A stretch of 64,000 nucleotides of DNA from Paenibacillus physcomitrellae (GTDB taxonomy: Bacteria > Bacillota > Bacilli > Paenibacillales > Paenibacillaceae). A model generated the notes under the pieces. The model did not search any database. It had not been told where the DNA came from and was given only the letters and a program-made list of their open reading frames with translations. The position numbers and the translations under genes were made by a program. The DNA lies in contig NZ_CP022584.1 of the NCBI RefSeq assembly GCF_002240225.1, positions 3,456,594 through 3,520,593 of the forward strand, given 5' to 3'. This document shows positions 25,798 through 34,223 of this stretch, in pieces; positions within the stretch are counted from its first letter, which is position 1; each line of letters begins with the position of its first letter.

Positions 25798-27332
25798 AGA
25801 TCAGCAACCAACAGCTCTTTTGGATGATCCTGATGCTGAACGTAGGGATTAATCTTCTGATTGCCATAAATCTTGTCATTCGGAGCGGTCATCAGGATGC
25901 CTGGCTTTCTTCCATGATCTCAGGTCTGATCGGCCTCGGTACGGCTTATCTCGGGGCGAAGGTTTCTTTGAGGCATCCCAATCAGACATTGGTCAAGTTT
26001 AGCACGGTGATATTAGGTAAATGGCTGGGGAAACTGATCGTTATTCCGTATATAGCTCAGTGGTACCTCGTAATTCCGCTGATTATGCGCGATCAATATC
26101 ATTTTGTGCACACTAATGTTTTGTTCATGACACCGGCATGGATGGTCATAGGTTCCATGCTTCTGGTAATTTTATATACCGTCTTGCAAGGTGGAGTTGA
26201 AGTTATTGCGCGCTGTACGCAGCTTTGGGCTCCGATTCTGATTGTGATCATGATCCTCACCTTTGCCCTTACCCTGAACAATTTGGACTGGAGAGCCTTG
26301 TTTCCGGTTTACGGCTTGACGGGGATCACTTCGATCATGGCTGGTTCTTTGGTTCCAGCCTCTTTGTTAGGGGAATCGGCGAACATCATGATGCTGATTG
26401 CTTTTGTAGATAAGCCGGATAAGTCTACCAAACGCGCGGCTATGTCAGGTCTTCTTATGTCGGCTTTCTTTATCATGATGGGGATTTTGTGGGTACTGAT
26501 GACTTTTGGCTGGCATATTGCTTCCAAGCTTAAATATCCTTTTTTTGATATGGTAAAACTTGTGTACCTGATGGAATTCATCCAGAACATGGATATTTTT
26601 GTTATGGCCGTTTGGCTGGTCAGTATTTTTGTGAAAATGTCGGTCTATTTGTTTATTGCCGGTTATGGAACAGCTCAGTGGGTAGGGAAAGAGAAGAAGT
26701 GGAAATACTTTGTCATGGTTCCATTTTTGACGACTCTCGTCCTTAGTTTCTTTCTGATCAGGAGCAACTTCTCGAATGAGGTTATTCTAAACCGGCTGTG
26801 GATAGCTCTATTTCTGCCGCTTAACGGATATGTAATTCCGCTGCTGCTTTGGATAGTATCGGCCATCCGGTTCCGGTCAGGGAAATCAGGCGAGCAGACG
26901 GACAAGGGACAGTCACAGTCAGGTAACGGGCAGGGGAATAAGGATCAGCCGGATCAGCAGGGCAAAGATCAGCAGCAGGACAAAGATCAGCAGCAGGGCA
27001 ATGGTCGGCAGAACAAGGATCAGCAAGATAAGGATCAACAGAAGAGAGACGGTAAGAGCCAAGCCCCAGTTGGTGCTGATCATGATGATCAGCAAGCCGT
27101 AAGTCAGCAAGATCAGGATAAGCAGCAACCGCAAGGCGGGAGTCAGGCGGGAAGCCAGCAGCAAGCTGCAAATGAACAGCAGTCTCCTGAACCTAAGCAG
27201 CAGCAAACGAGTAACGAGCAGCAACAGGCCGCCCGCGGGCGGCAAACCAATGATCAGCAGCAGGCTGAAAATGGGGAGAACCAGCAAAACAGCGGTTCAC
27301 AGCGCCAGAACTCCAATCCAGGGAGTAGCTGA
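25794..27332 (+). CDS. gerKB: GerAB-family germination permease with Gln/Asp-rich C-terminal tail
   Basis: The 512-residue protein begins with about ten membrane segments (residues 10-355), the spore permease of the APC superfamily that binds the germinant, e.g. ISNQQLFWMILMLNVGINL at the N-terminus. From about residue 360 (IRFRSGKSGEQ) a tail of about 150 residues is almost entirely Gln, Asp, Asn, Lys and Gly. Family members normally stop at about 360-370 residues. The ATG overlaps the preceding TGA (ATGA), so translation is coupled. The gene order A-C-B is that of gerK. Both termini of this fold are expected on the cytoplasmic (core) side. Confidence 0.92.
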   Translation: MKISNQQLFWMILMLNVGINLLIAINLVIRSGHQDAWLSSMISGLIGLGTAYLGAKVSLRHPNQTLVKFSTVILGKWLGKLIVIPYIAQWYLVIPLIMRDQYHFVHTNVLFMTPAWMVIGSMLLVILYTVLQGGVEVIARCTQLWAPILIVIMILTFALTLNNLDWRALFPVYGLTGITSIMAGSLVPASLLGESANIMMLIAFVDKPDKSTKRAAMSGLLMSAFFIMMGILWVLMTFGWHIASKLKYPFFDMVKLVYLMEFIQNMDIFVMAVWLVSIFVKMSVYLFIAGYGTAQWVGKEKKWKYFVMVPFLTTLVLSFFLIRSNFSNEVILNRLWIALFLPLNGYVIPLLLWIVSAIRFRSGKSGEQTDKGQSQSGNGQGNKDQPDQQGKDQQQDKDQQQGNGRQNKDQQDKDQQKRDGKSQAPVGADHDDQQAVSQQDQDKQQPQGGSQAGSQQQAANEQQSPEPKQQQTSNEQQQAARGRQTNDQQQAENGENQQNSGSQRQNSNPGSS

Positions 27333-27507
27333 AGCCGGGAAAGTTACGGTGCGAATCATGCAAGTCCGAATTGTCCGCGGAGGGACACGAGTAGGGACTA
27401 CCCGGATGCATGTCGTGCCGGAGGACAAGGCATACTATGCCTGAACTTGATTCGTCCAGCTGGATAAGGAATTTGGGTCATACCGTCATTTAGGAGGAGA
27501 GCAGATC

Positions 27508-27681
27508 ATGACTAAAGACAAACATCAGAAGCATGAACGTCAAATAGCCAGCAACAACGGCCAGAGCGATACTGCCGGTGGACGCGGCGAACGGAGAGCC
27601 GGAAGAAAAGCTCAGTTCAAGAACCACAGTCAGGATGGCAGCGGTATTCTGGACGAGTATCTGGATCCCCGGACAGAGTAA
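27508..27681 (+). CDS. Small basic protein of 57 residues
   Basis: The frame starts MTKDKHQKHERQIASNNGQ and ends DEYLDPRTE. The ATG follows TAGGAGGAGA with about eight bases of spacing and the gene ends 34 bases before a terminator, so it is very likely real. It is rich in Lys, Arg, Gln and Gly, without hydrophobic segments, and resembles small spore proteins in composition only. Downstream position suggests it may be read through from the germination operon. Confidence 0.65.
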   Translation: MTKDKHQKHERQIASNNGQSDTAGGRGERRAGRKAQFKNHSQDGSGILDEYLDPRTE

Positions 27682-27714
27682 ATATGGCGGCTGCCGGAGT
27701 TTATCGGCAGCTTC

Positions 27715-27741
27715 AGCCCCCGGCAGCGGGGGCTTTTTTTT
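27715..27741 (+). terminator. Terminator after the germination operon and small basic gene
   Basis: AGCCCCC and GGGGGCT arms with a run of eight T. Confidence 0.88.
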
Positions 27742-27810
27742 GGAGATAGGAGAATGGGGTAAGGATAGTTAAGACGAGTTCCAACTTTATGGTGAAGGAG
27801 GCTGTTTGAA

Positions 27811-29226
27811 GTGCAGAAGACGAAAATCATATGTACACTTGGCCCCGCTTGCGACGAACCGGATGTATTGAAGCAGATGATCCAGGCCGGCATGACAGTC
27901 GGGCGTCTGAATATGGCGCATGGCGAACTGGAGGATCACGCCAGAAGAATTGCAGGTGTACGCCGGGCAGCGGAGGAGCTAAAGACGTTTATCCCGCTGA
28001 TGATGGATATTAAAGGCCCGGAAATCCGGATCGGCAAGCTGAAGGAGGCTTCGGTCATGCTGGAGCCGGGGGCTTCGATTACGTTGACCACGGAAAAGAT
28101 ACAAGGGGATGCCGAGCGGGTTTCCGTTAATTATCCGGATATGCCGAAGGTTGTAAAGCCAGGCGACCGGGTGCTTATTAATGACGGACTGATCGAGCTG
28201 CATATCGTCAAGGTAGACGGAACGGAAATGCTGGCCAAGGTGATCAGCGGCGGACCTCTGAAGCCAACGAAAGGGGTTAACCTTCCAGGCGTAAGAACGA
28301 CACTGCCAGGCGTTACCGAGCGAGATGTTCGGCATATCCATTTTGGATTGGAGCAGGGCATTGAGATGATTGCGGCTTCCTTCGTCCGCCGGGGAGATGA
28401 TATCCGCGAAATTCGTAAAATTCTGCTCGAGCACGATGCAGGCCATATTCAGATCATCTCTAAAATTGAAAATGGAGAAGGCATCGAAAATCTCGATGAC
28501 ATTATTGAGGCCTCAGACGGTATCATGGTGGCCCGCGGTGATTTGGGTGTTGAAGTTCCGGTAGAGGATGTCCCGATGCTGCAGAAGGAAATGATTGAGA
28601 AATGCAATTTTGCCGGCAAGCCGGTCATTGTGGCTACGCATATGCTGGAGTCGATGCAGGTAAATCCGCGTCCGACGCGGGCCGAAGTCGGCGATGTGTT
28701 CAACGCTGTCATGCAGGGTGCCGATGTGGTAATGTTGTCCGGCGAATCGGCGGCGGGCAAATATCCTGTGAAGGCCGTGCAGACGATGGCGACCGTTGCC
28801 AAGAAAGCGGAGAGCGTCCTGAACTATCAGGAACAATTCAATCGAAAAAGAATGCAGCATCCTTCCGATATCACCGAGGTCATCAGCCAAAGCGCTGTTA
28901 ACGCCTCTCTTGAGCTGAAGGCTGAAGCGATTATTGTGTCGACCGAGAGCGGCTTTACGGCCCGGATGGTCTCCAAATACCGGCCGGAGGCGCCGATTAT
29001 TGCCGTTACGCCTCAGCGGCACGTGCTGCCGCAAATTTGCCTTCTTTCCGGCGTCATTCCGGTTCTGGGCGACAAAGTGGCGACTACGGATGACATGTTT
29101 GAATCAGCGATCCGCAATGCGATGGCTACCGGATATATTCATAAAGGAGATACGATCGTCCTTTCGGCAGGGCTGCCTATCATGCAGGCCGGCACAACCA
29201 ATCTGGTGAAGGTGCAGAAGATTTAA
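27811..29226 (+). CDS. Divergent pyruvate kinase paralogue
   Basis: The 471-residue enzyme family converts phosphoenolpyruvate and ADP to pyruvate and ATP. Most landmarks are kept: CTLGPA, DIKGPEIR, ISKIENGEG, VARGDLGVEVP. Several normally invariant sites differ: RLNMAHG replaces RLNFSHG (Ser to Ala at residue 36, a potassium ligand in the muscle enzyme), MDIKGPE replaces LDTKGPE, ATHML replaces ATQML and SGES replaces SGET. The C-terminal PEP-utilising-like domain of Bacillus Pyk is absent, and no pfkA neighbour is present. It probably is a second, differently regulated isoenzyme. The start is GTG after AAGGAGG. Confidence 0.9.
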   Translation: MQKTKIICTLGPACDEPDVLKQMIQAGMTVGRLNMAHGELEDHARRIAGVRRAAEELKTFIPLMMDIKGPEIRIGKLKEASVMLEPGASITLTTEKIQGDAERVSVNYPDMPKVVKPGDRVLINDGLIELHIVKVDGTEMLAKVISGGPLKPTKGVNLPGVRTTLPGVTERDVRHIHFGLEQGIEMIAASFVRRGDDIREIRKILLEHDAGHIQIISKIENGEGIENLDDIIEASDGIMVARGDLGVEVPVEDVPMLQKEMIEKCNFAGKPVIVATHMLESMQVNPRPTRAEVGDVFNAVMQGADVVMLSGESAAGKYPVKAVQTMATVAKKAESVLNYQEQFNRKRMQHPSDITEVISQSAVNASLELKAEAIIVSTESGFTARMVSKYRPEAPIIAVTPQRHVLPQICLLSGVIPVLGDKVATTDDMFESAIRNAMATGYIHKGDTIVLSAGLPIMQAGTTNLVKVQKI

Positions 29227-29240
29227 TGAAGGTAATACAA

Positions 29241-29282
29241 AACAAAACCAGGAGAACGGCTAGAAGCTCTCCTGGTTTTGTT
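29241..29282. terminator. Bidirectional terminator between pyruvate kinase and DUF4023-like genes
   Basis: AACAAAACCAGGAGA and TCTCCTGGTTTTGTT are perfect 15-base arms around a 12-base loop. Confidence 0.88.
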
Positions 29283-29335
29283 AATGTCTCAGAAAGTCTA
29301 AAATTCTTAGATTCTGAAGTTATAATCTGTAATTC

Positions 29336-29464
29336 CTATTTGTTAGTCCCGTGCCGTTTGGTCGGCAGTACGGCATTAGGAGTGCCTTGGCCCCTCTTTT
29401 TGTTCCGTTCCTGATTCTTCTGGTGCTGCCGCACTTTCTCCACAAACTCATGCGTGCTGTCCAT
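29336..29464 (-). CDS. Small basic protein, DUF4023-like
   Basis: The 42-residue protein starts MDSTHEFVEKVRQHQKNQE after AAGGAGGGG at five bases from the ATG (29462-29464). The STHEFVEK opening, the Asn/Lys/Arg-rich middle and the LPTKRHG end are those of the short DUF4023 family of Bacillales, as I recall it. Function is unknown. It converges on the pyruvate kinase gene and shares its terminator. Confidence 0.68.
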   Translation of the reverse strand: MDSTHEFVEKVRQHQKNQERNKKRGQGTPNAVLPTKRHGTNK

Positions 29465-29571
29465 GGCTGCCCCTCCTTCCCTGAATAAGAACCCCCATTT
29501 ACTATGCCCTCTTAGCTGAAAAATCATGAACGAGCGTCACAAAGTCGAGCTTCTCTGGGTTAAGGAGGCCT

Positions 29572-29677
29572 GATCCGCGTTGATCTTGTCTTCATTGATC
29601 CACATAGATCCACATTGATCATGGATCTTTATTGATCTTCATTGATCTTCATTTTTCTTCATTTTAGTCTCAGGATC
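29572..29677. repeat. Array of nine GATC-containing units with about 10-bp spacing
   Basis: GATC occurs at 29572, 29582, 29597, 29607, 29617, 29623, 29634, 29644 and 29674, often as CATTGATC or ATTGATCTTC. Chance would give fewer than one in 106 bases. Confidence 0.85.
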
Positions 29678-29734
29678 ATTCATGTTTCTTTCATTTGCCC
29701 TTCATGATTAATGAGAGCAATGATGTTAGAATCA

Positions 29735-29755
29735 AATTTAGATCAAGTCTAAATT
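29735..29755. promoter_or_regulatory. Operator-like inverted repeat before catalase
   Basis: AATTTAGA and TCTAAATT are perfect 8-base arms with a 5-base spacer, ending 22 bases before the catalase ATG. It does not match the PerR box, so the binding protein is unknown. Confidence 0.5.
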
Positions 29756-29777
29756 CACGCGATGAGGTGTTCATAAT

Positions 29778-31241
29778 ATGGATCAAAGAATGACGACAAA
29801 CCAGGGGGCTCCCGTAGGAGACAACCAGAATTCAAGAACAGCAGGCAGACGGGGACCGGCGCTGCTGGAAGATTATCATCTCCTGGAGAAGCTGGCGCAT
29901 TTCGACCGGGAGCGTATTCCGGAACGTGTAGTGCATGCCCGCGGGGCGGGGGCACATGGAGTTTTTGTAACGGAAACGGGTATGGGGGCTTATACACGAG
30001 CCCACTTCCTTCAGGAAGCTGGCCGCGAAACACCAGTGTTTGTCCGTTTCTCAACGGTCATCAACTCGGCGGGATCGCCGGAAACAGCCCGCGACCCGCG
30101 CGGCTTTGCCGTGAAATTCTATACAGAGGAAGGCAACTACGATATTGTCGGCAACCATCTGCCCGTGTTCTTTATCCGTGATGCGCTGAAGTTCCCGGAT
30201 ATGGTTCATTCCCTGAAACCATCCCCTGCCACCAATGTACAGGAGCCGGGCCGGTACTGGGATTTCATGACGCTGTCACCGGAATCGACGCATATGCTGA
30301 CCTGGTTGTTCTCGGATCATGGAACACCGGCGAACTACCGGGAGATGGACGGCTTTGGCGTTCACGCCTTCAAATGGGTGAACGGCGAAGGCAAAGTCAC
30401 TTACGTGAAATATACATGGAAATCCAAGCAAGGGGTTCGGAATTTATCTGCAGAAGAAGTTGTGGAAGTGCAGGGTAAAGATTTCAACCATGCTACACGT
30501 GATTTGCATGAGCATATCGCCGCAGGCGACTTCCCTCAGTGGGAGCTGCATGTGCAGCTGATGCCGGTGGAAGATCTGGACCTTTGGAGTTATGATCCGC
30601 TGGATCCGACTAAAGTGTGGCCGGAGGAACACTATCCGCTGCTGAAGGTAGGCACGATGACGCTGAACCGTAACCCGCAGAACTTCTTTGCCGAAGTGGA
30701 ACAGTCTGCCTTCTCCCCAAGCGCGACTGTACCGGGAATCGAGCCATCCGAAGATAAGCTGCTGCAGGGTCGTCTGTTCTCTTATCCGGACACGCAGCGC
30801 TATCGTTTGGGCGCCAACTATATGCAAATTCCGGTCAACTGTCCTTATGCGCCGGTGCGGAATCATCAGCGTGACGGACAGATGAATGTGAATCAGGATC
30901 CTTCGCCGATCAACTTTGAGCCGAACAGTTACACAGAGAGCGTGAAAGAAGATCCGGCTTACAAGGAGAGCGTAATGCCGCTCAGCGGGCAGGCCGGACG
31001 CGAAAGAATCGAGAAAACGGACGATTTTACCCAGGCAGGGGAGTTGTACCGCAGCTACACAGATGTCGAGAAAGACCATCTGATCAGCAATATCGTAGGC
31101 GACTTGAAGCAGACGAATGAGAAAATCCAGCTTCGGGCGATCTGCAACTTCTTCCGCGCAGACGTGCAGTATGGTATGCGGATTGCTCAAGCGATGGGCG
31201 TCGACATCGGAGGATTTATGCCTTCCAACATGCCGCGTTAA
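29778..31241 (+). CDS. katA: Heme catalase, small-subunit clade
   Basis: The 487-residue enzyme splits hydrogen peroxide to water and oxygen. The distal His lies in ERVVHARGAGAHG (residue 53) and the distal Asn in YDIVGNHLPVFF (residue 126). The proximal heme-ligand Tyr lies in RLFSYPDTQRYRLG (about residue 336). Its length and lack of a C-terminal flavodoxin-like domain place it with KatA/KatX rather than KatE. A GAGGTG site lies ten bases before the ATG. It is a single gene with its own terminator. The upstream GATC array and inverted repeat suggest specific regulation. Confidence 0.96.
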   Translation: MDQRMTTNQGAPVGDNQNSRTAGRRGPALLEDYHLLEKLAHFDRERIPERVVHARGAGAHGVFVTETGMGAYTRAHFLQEAGRETPVFVRFSTVINSAGSPETARDPRGFAVKFYTEEGNYDIVGNHLPVFFIRDALKFPDMVHSLKPSPATNVQEPGRYWDFMTLSPESTHMLTWLFSDHGTPANYREMDGFGVHAFKWVNGEGKVTYVKYTWKSKQGVRNLSAEEVVEVQGKDFNHATRDLHEHIAAGDFPQWELHVQLMPVEDLDLWSYDPLDPTKVWPEEHYPLLKVGTMTLNRNPQNFFAEVEQSAFSPSATVPGIEPSEDKLLQGRLFSYPDTQRYRLGANYMQIPVNCPYAPVRNHQRDGQMNVNQDPSPINFEPNSYTESVKEDPAYKESVMPLSGQAGRERIEKTDDFTQAGELYRSYTDVEKDHLISNIVGDLKQTNEKIQLRAICNFFRADVQYGMRIAQAMGVDIGGFMPSNMPR

Positions 31242-31272
31242 TTCACGCGTTAATTGAATAGATAGCACAGCC

Positions 31273-31311
31273 AAAACGTTTAGGCCGCCCCATCGGTCTG
31301 AACGTTTTTTT
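31273..31311 (+). terminator. Terminator of the catalase gene
   Basis: AACGTTTAGGCCG pairs with CGGTCTGAACGTT with one mismatch, followed by seven T. Confidence 0.82.
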
Positions 31312-31450
31312 ATTAGGGAAAGGGAGGATCTCACTATTTTTAAAATGATCCATAAGAAACTGGAGGTTTCAGGCTTCCATAACGTTCTTCCCCTTCCGCC
31401 CTCTCAGGTTGACGCCTCGAATGCAGGGGAATAAGATAGTTATAACTTTA

Positions 31451-31462
31451 CCGGGTACCCGG
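31451..31462. promoter_or_regulatory. 12-base palindrome upstream of the S9 peptidase
   Basis: CCGGGTACCCGG is fully palindromic and lies 56 bases before the gene start in otherwise A+T-rich DNA, a possible operator. Confidence 0.35.
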
Positions 31463-31517
31463 GATGGATTCTTATTTCATAATCTAACTTGAAGGTTACA
31501 TAGGAGGCGACAACAGC

Positions 31518-33509
31518 ATGGCGGCAAGGCGGAGGGTTACTTCAGAAGATTTGTACGAATTAACTTGGGTTTCGGGATTAAGCGTACATCCTGCGACCGG
31601 GGAAGTAGTATACGGAGTCAAGAAGGTCAATAATGAACATACGGGTTACCTCACTCATTTCCGCAAGCTGGATAAGGAGGGCAATGACCGGGTTTATACC
31701 TCCGGAGAAACGGACGGTGCTCCTGTCTGGTCCCCGGACGGAACCAAGCTGGCTTTTATCAGAAAATATAAAGATCATCCTCAGATCTGGATTCTGCCTC
31801 ATGAGGGCGGGGAAGCAGCCGTAGTAACAGAGGCGCCTTATGGCGTGGAAGGCTTCATTTGGTCGCCTGACAGCCGATCCCTGTTATTCAAACAGCCTGT
31901 AGGAGGACCGGAAGAAGTCAAAGCCGAGGACAAGGCTAATCGGGTTGTAGTCAGCAAGCGCACAAAGCCTAAATCCGACGGCAGCGGCGAATGGGACGGC
32001 CGTTACCGCCATCTGCACCGCATCGGGCTGGAAGATGGAGCGGTTCAGCAGCTGACGGAGGGGAACTTCGATGTCGGAAGCATGGCCTGTGCCCCGGATG
32101 GCAGCAAGTTAGTGTTTACGGCTACGATTCCAACGAATCCTCATACGGATCCCGATCTGGAGCTGACGAACGACCTGTTCGAACTGGCGGCCGAGGGAGG
32201 TTCGCCGCGCCGGTTAACCTCTTCGCAATATGACATACATTTGGCGGTTTATTCGCCGGACGGCCGGGAGATTGTCTTCTTGGGCGACGATCTGTCCTAC
32301 AGCAATGCCACACTGGTTCAGCTCTACCGGATGCCGGCAGCCGGCGGGGAAGTCACCTGCGTAACCGCAGGGCTTGATCTGATGATCTCAGCGGCGGCAG
32401 TCAGCGATATGCGGGGCAGCACATTCTATAAACCTGTATTTAGTCCGGACGGAAAACAGGTCTACACGCTTGTCACCATTAAAGGCAGCGTCCACCTGTA
32501 CAGCTTTGCCCTGGACGGAAGCCGCGCTCCGGAAGCTTTGACGCAGGGTGAACGCGATCTGTTCGGATTTGCGTTAGACCCGTCTACGGGAAGCTTTGTG
32601 ATTGCTGCGGCTGATCCTCTGCAGCCGGGAGATCTGTTCCGGCTTGACCCGGTAACAGGCGAAGAGAAACGTCTTACGGAGCTGAATAAGGAGCTGCTGG
32701 CCGGACTGGAATTGAGCGAGCCGGAAAGCTTCTGGTTTGAGGCTTCCGACGGCGAGCAGGTTCAGGGCTGGATCATGAAGCCCGCCGGCTTCACAGAGGG
32801 CGGCAAATATCCGGCTGTGCTCGAAATCCATGGCGGTCCGCACGCCATGTACGCTCACACTTTTATGCATGAGTTCCAGCTGCTCGCCTCCCAGGGTTAT
32901 GCAGTTGTGTACAGTAATCCGAGGGGCAGCCACGGCTATGGTCAGCTGTTTGTGGATGCCTGCCGGGGCGATTATGGCGGCCGGGACTATCAGGATCTGA
33001 TGGAGCTGACGGATTATGCGACCGACCATTATTCCTTTATCGACGCGGACCGCTGGGTTGTCACGGGCGGAAGCTACGGCGGATTTATGACCAACTGGAT
33101 CGTCGGTCACACGAACCGCTTCAAAGCCGCTGTTACGCAGCGTTCGATTTCCAACTGGATTTCCTTCTACGGCGTCAGCGACATCGGTTATTTCTTCACG
33201 GAGATGGAGATTGGCGGCGGCAATCCTTGGGAGCATACGGAAATGCTCTGGAAGCATTCCCCGCTGGCTTATGTTCAGCAGGTCGATACTCCGCTGCTTA
33301 TCCTGCATGGTGAAGAGGATCTGCGCTGTCCGATTGAACAGGGCGAGCAGCTCTTCACGGCGCTTAAGCGGCTTGGCAAAACTGCGGAGCTCGTCCGCTT
33401 CCCGGGGGCGAGTCATGATTTGTCGCGGACTGGCCGCCCTATTCTGCGGGTAGAGAGACTGAACCGGATTGCCGGATGGTTTAATCAGTATCTGGAGAGC
33501 CAAGTGTAA
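31518..33509 (+). CDS. S9-family (prolyl oligopeptidase type) serine peptidase
   Basis: The 663-residue protein has an N-terminal beta-propeller with repeated SPDG/SPDS blades (about residues 60-370) and a C-terminal alpha/beta hydrolase. The nucleophile Ser is in GGSYGGFMTNW at about residue 518, the Asp in HGEEDLRCP near 600 and the His in GASHDLSR near 633. It resembles acylaminoacyl peptidases (YuxL-like), which trim short peptides in the cytoplasm; no signal peptide is present. The ATG follows AGGAGGCGA. It is monocistronic, with a terminator before the insertion sequence. Confidence 0.93.
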   Translation: MAARRRVTSEDLYELTWVSGLSVHPATGEVVYGVKKVNNEHTGYLTHFRKLDKEGNDRVYTSGETDGAPVWSPDGTKLAFIRKYKDHPQIWILPHEGGEAAVVTEAPYGVEGFIWSPDSRSLLFKQPVGGPEEVKAEDKANRVVVSKRTKPKSDGSGEWDGRYRHLHRIGLEDGAVQQLTEGNFDVGSMACAPDGSKLVFTATIPTNPHTDPDLELTNDLFELAAEGGSPRRLTSSQYDIHLAVYSPDGREIVFLGDDLSYSNATLVQLYRMPAAGGEVTCVTAGLDLMISAAAVSDMRGSTFYKPVFSPDGKQVYTLVTIKGSVHLYSFALDGSRAPEALTQGERDLFGFALDPSTGSFVIAAADPLQPGDLFRLDPVTGEEKRLTELNKELLAGLELSEPESFWFEASDGEQVQGWIMKPAGFTEGGKYPAVLEIHGGPHAMYAHTFMHEFQLLASQGYAVVYSNPRGSHGYGQLFVDACRGDYGGRDYQDLMELTDYATDHYSFIDADRWVVTGGSYGGFMTNWIVGHTNRFKAAVTQRSISNWISFYGVSDIGYFFTEMEIGGGNPWEHTEMLWKHSPLAYVQQVDTPLLILHGEEDLRCPIEQGEQLFTALKRLGKTAELVRFPGASHDLSRTGRPILRVERLNRIAGWFNQYLESQV

Positions 33510-33569
33510 AATGGAGCTCCCATCTGGCTGGACCGAATAGAAATAGCGGCCCAAATTTAGACTAAGGTT

Positions 33570-33609
33570 AAAGAAACTGCCGATTGTTTTCGGCAGCTTC
33601 TTTATTTTT
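33570..33609 (+). terminator. Terminator of the S9 peptidase gene
   Basis: AAAGAAACTGCCG and CGGCAGCTTCTTT arms (one mismatch), then T-rich sequence. Confidence 0.8.
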
Positions 33610-33691
33610 AGGCTTTAGCCTGTTGAGCACGTGAAACGTGCGAAATATAAAACCACCCGCTATGCGGGTGGAGGGATCTAGGGTTACACCA

Positions 33692-33749
33692 ATAAGACCA
33701 TCCGGATAAAATTGAGATGTTCAGGCTCAATTCGAAAGGATGGTCTTAT
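33692..33749 (+). promoter_or_regulatory. Hairpin sequestering the tnpA ribosome binding site
   Basis: ATAAGACCATCC (33692-33703) and GGATGGTCTTAT (33738-33749) are perfect 12-base arms, with an inner ATTGAG/CTCAAT stem. The right arm contains the AAGGA-type site and ends directly at the tnpA ATG, as known for the translational control of IS200. Confidence 0.8.
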
Positions 33750-34223
33750 ATGGAAAATAAAAATTTTAGTTTAGCGCACACAAAGTGGATGTGTAAGTAT
33801 CACATTGTGTTCACCCCGAAGTATAGACGTAAAGAGATCTACAATCAAGTGAGACGAGATCTAATTGAAATCATGAAGCGTCTATGTAAATACAAGGGAG
33901 TAGAGATATTAGAAGGGCATATGATGCCGGATCATGTCCACATGCTGGTGGCGATCCCACCGAAAATATCGGTGTCTTCCTTTATGGGCTATCTAAAAGG
34001 GAAAAGCGCACTCATGATATTCGAGAAGCATGCCAACTTGAAGTATAAGTATGGGAATCGGAAATTCTGGGCGGAAGGCTACTACGTAAGTACAGTGGGG
34101 CTAAATGAAGCCACCGTCGCCAAGTACATTCGAGAGCAAGAGGCACATGACCAAGCCGTAGATAAGCTGAGTGTAAAAGAGTATGAAGATCCATTCAGCA
34201 GCAACAAGGGCAAGAAAAAGTAA
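33750..34223 (+). CDS. tnpA: IS200/IS605 TnpA transposase (Y1 HUH)
   Basis: The 157-residue Y1 transposase cuts single-stranded DNA at the element's hairpin ends. The HUH motif reads PDHVHMLVAIP at about residues 62-72, and the catalytic Tyr lies in AEGYYVSTVG near residue 118. Start is the ATG at 33750 directly after the hairpin; a longer frame would run through that stem. Length is usual for the family. Overall it is intact and is followed by the right-end hairpin. Confidence 0.93.
   Translation: MENKNFSLAHTKWMCKYHIVFTPKYRRKEIYNQVRRDLIEIMKRLCKYKGVEILEGHMMPDHVHMLVAIPPKISVSSFMGYLKGKSALMIFEKHANLKYKYGNRKFWAEGYYVSTVGLNEATVAKYIREQEAHDQAVDKLSVKEYEDPFSSNKGKKK

Larger units (their letters stand above)
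29465..29777. promoter_or_regulatory. Catalase upstream region with GATC array
   Basis: No gene is visible. The gap holds the start region of the DUF4023-like gene, a dense array of GATC sites and an operator-like inverted repeat next to the catalase start. Confidence 0.6.

Noticed and set aside
27358-27444. Short frame MQVRIVRGGTRVGTTRM... after gerKB
   Set aside because: Only 28 codons, weak start signal; kept out because nothing but an open frame supports it.
29727-29760. Possible PerR box before catalase
   Set aside because: The inverted repeat AATTTAGA-N5-TCTAAATT does not match TTATAATNATTATAA in arms or spacing; kept only as an operator of unknown type.
30444-31334. Antisense frame of 296 codons over catalase
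   Set aside because: Complete overlap with conserved catalase coding sequence, no start signal.
32574-33554. Antisense frame of 326 codons over the S9 peptidase
   Set aside because: Opposite catalytic-domain coding sequence, no ribosome binding site or motif.
33627-33641. GCACGT-GAA-ACGTGC near the insertion sequence, with a parS-like half
   Set aside because: Only the right half (CACGTGAAAC) matches parS; more simply explained as a hairpin at the left flank of the element.
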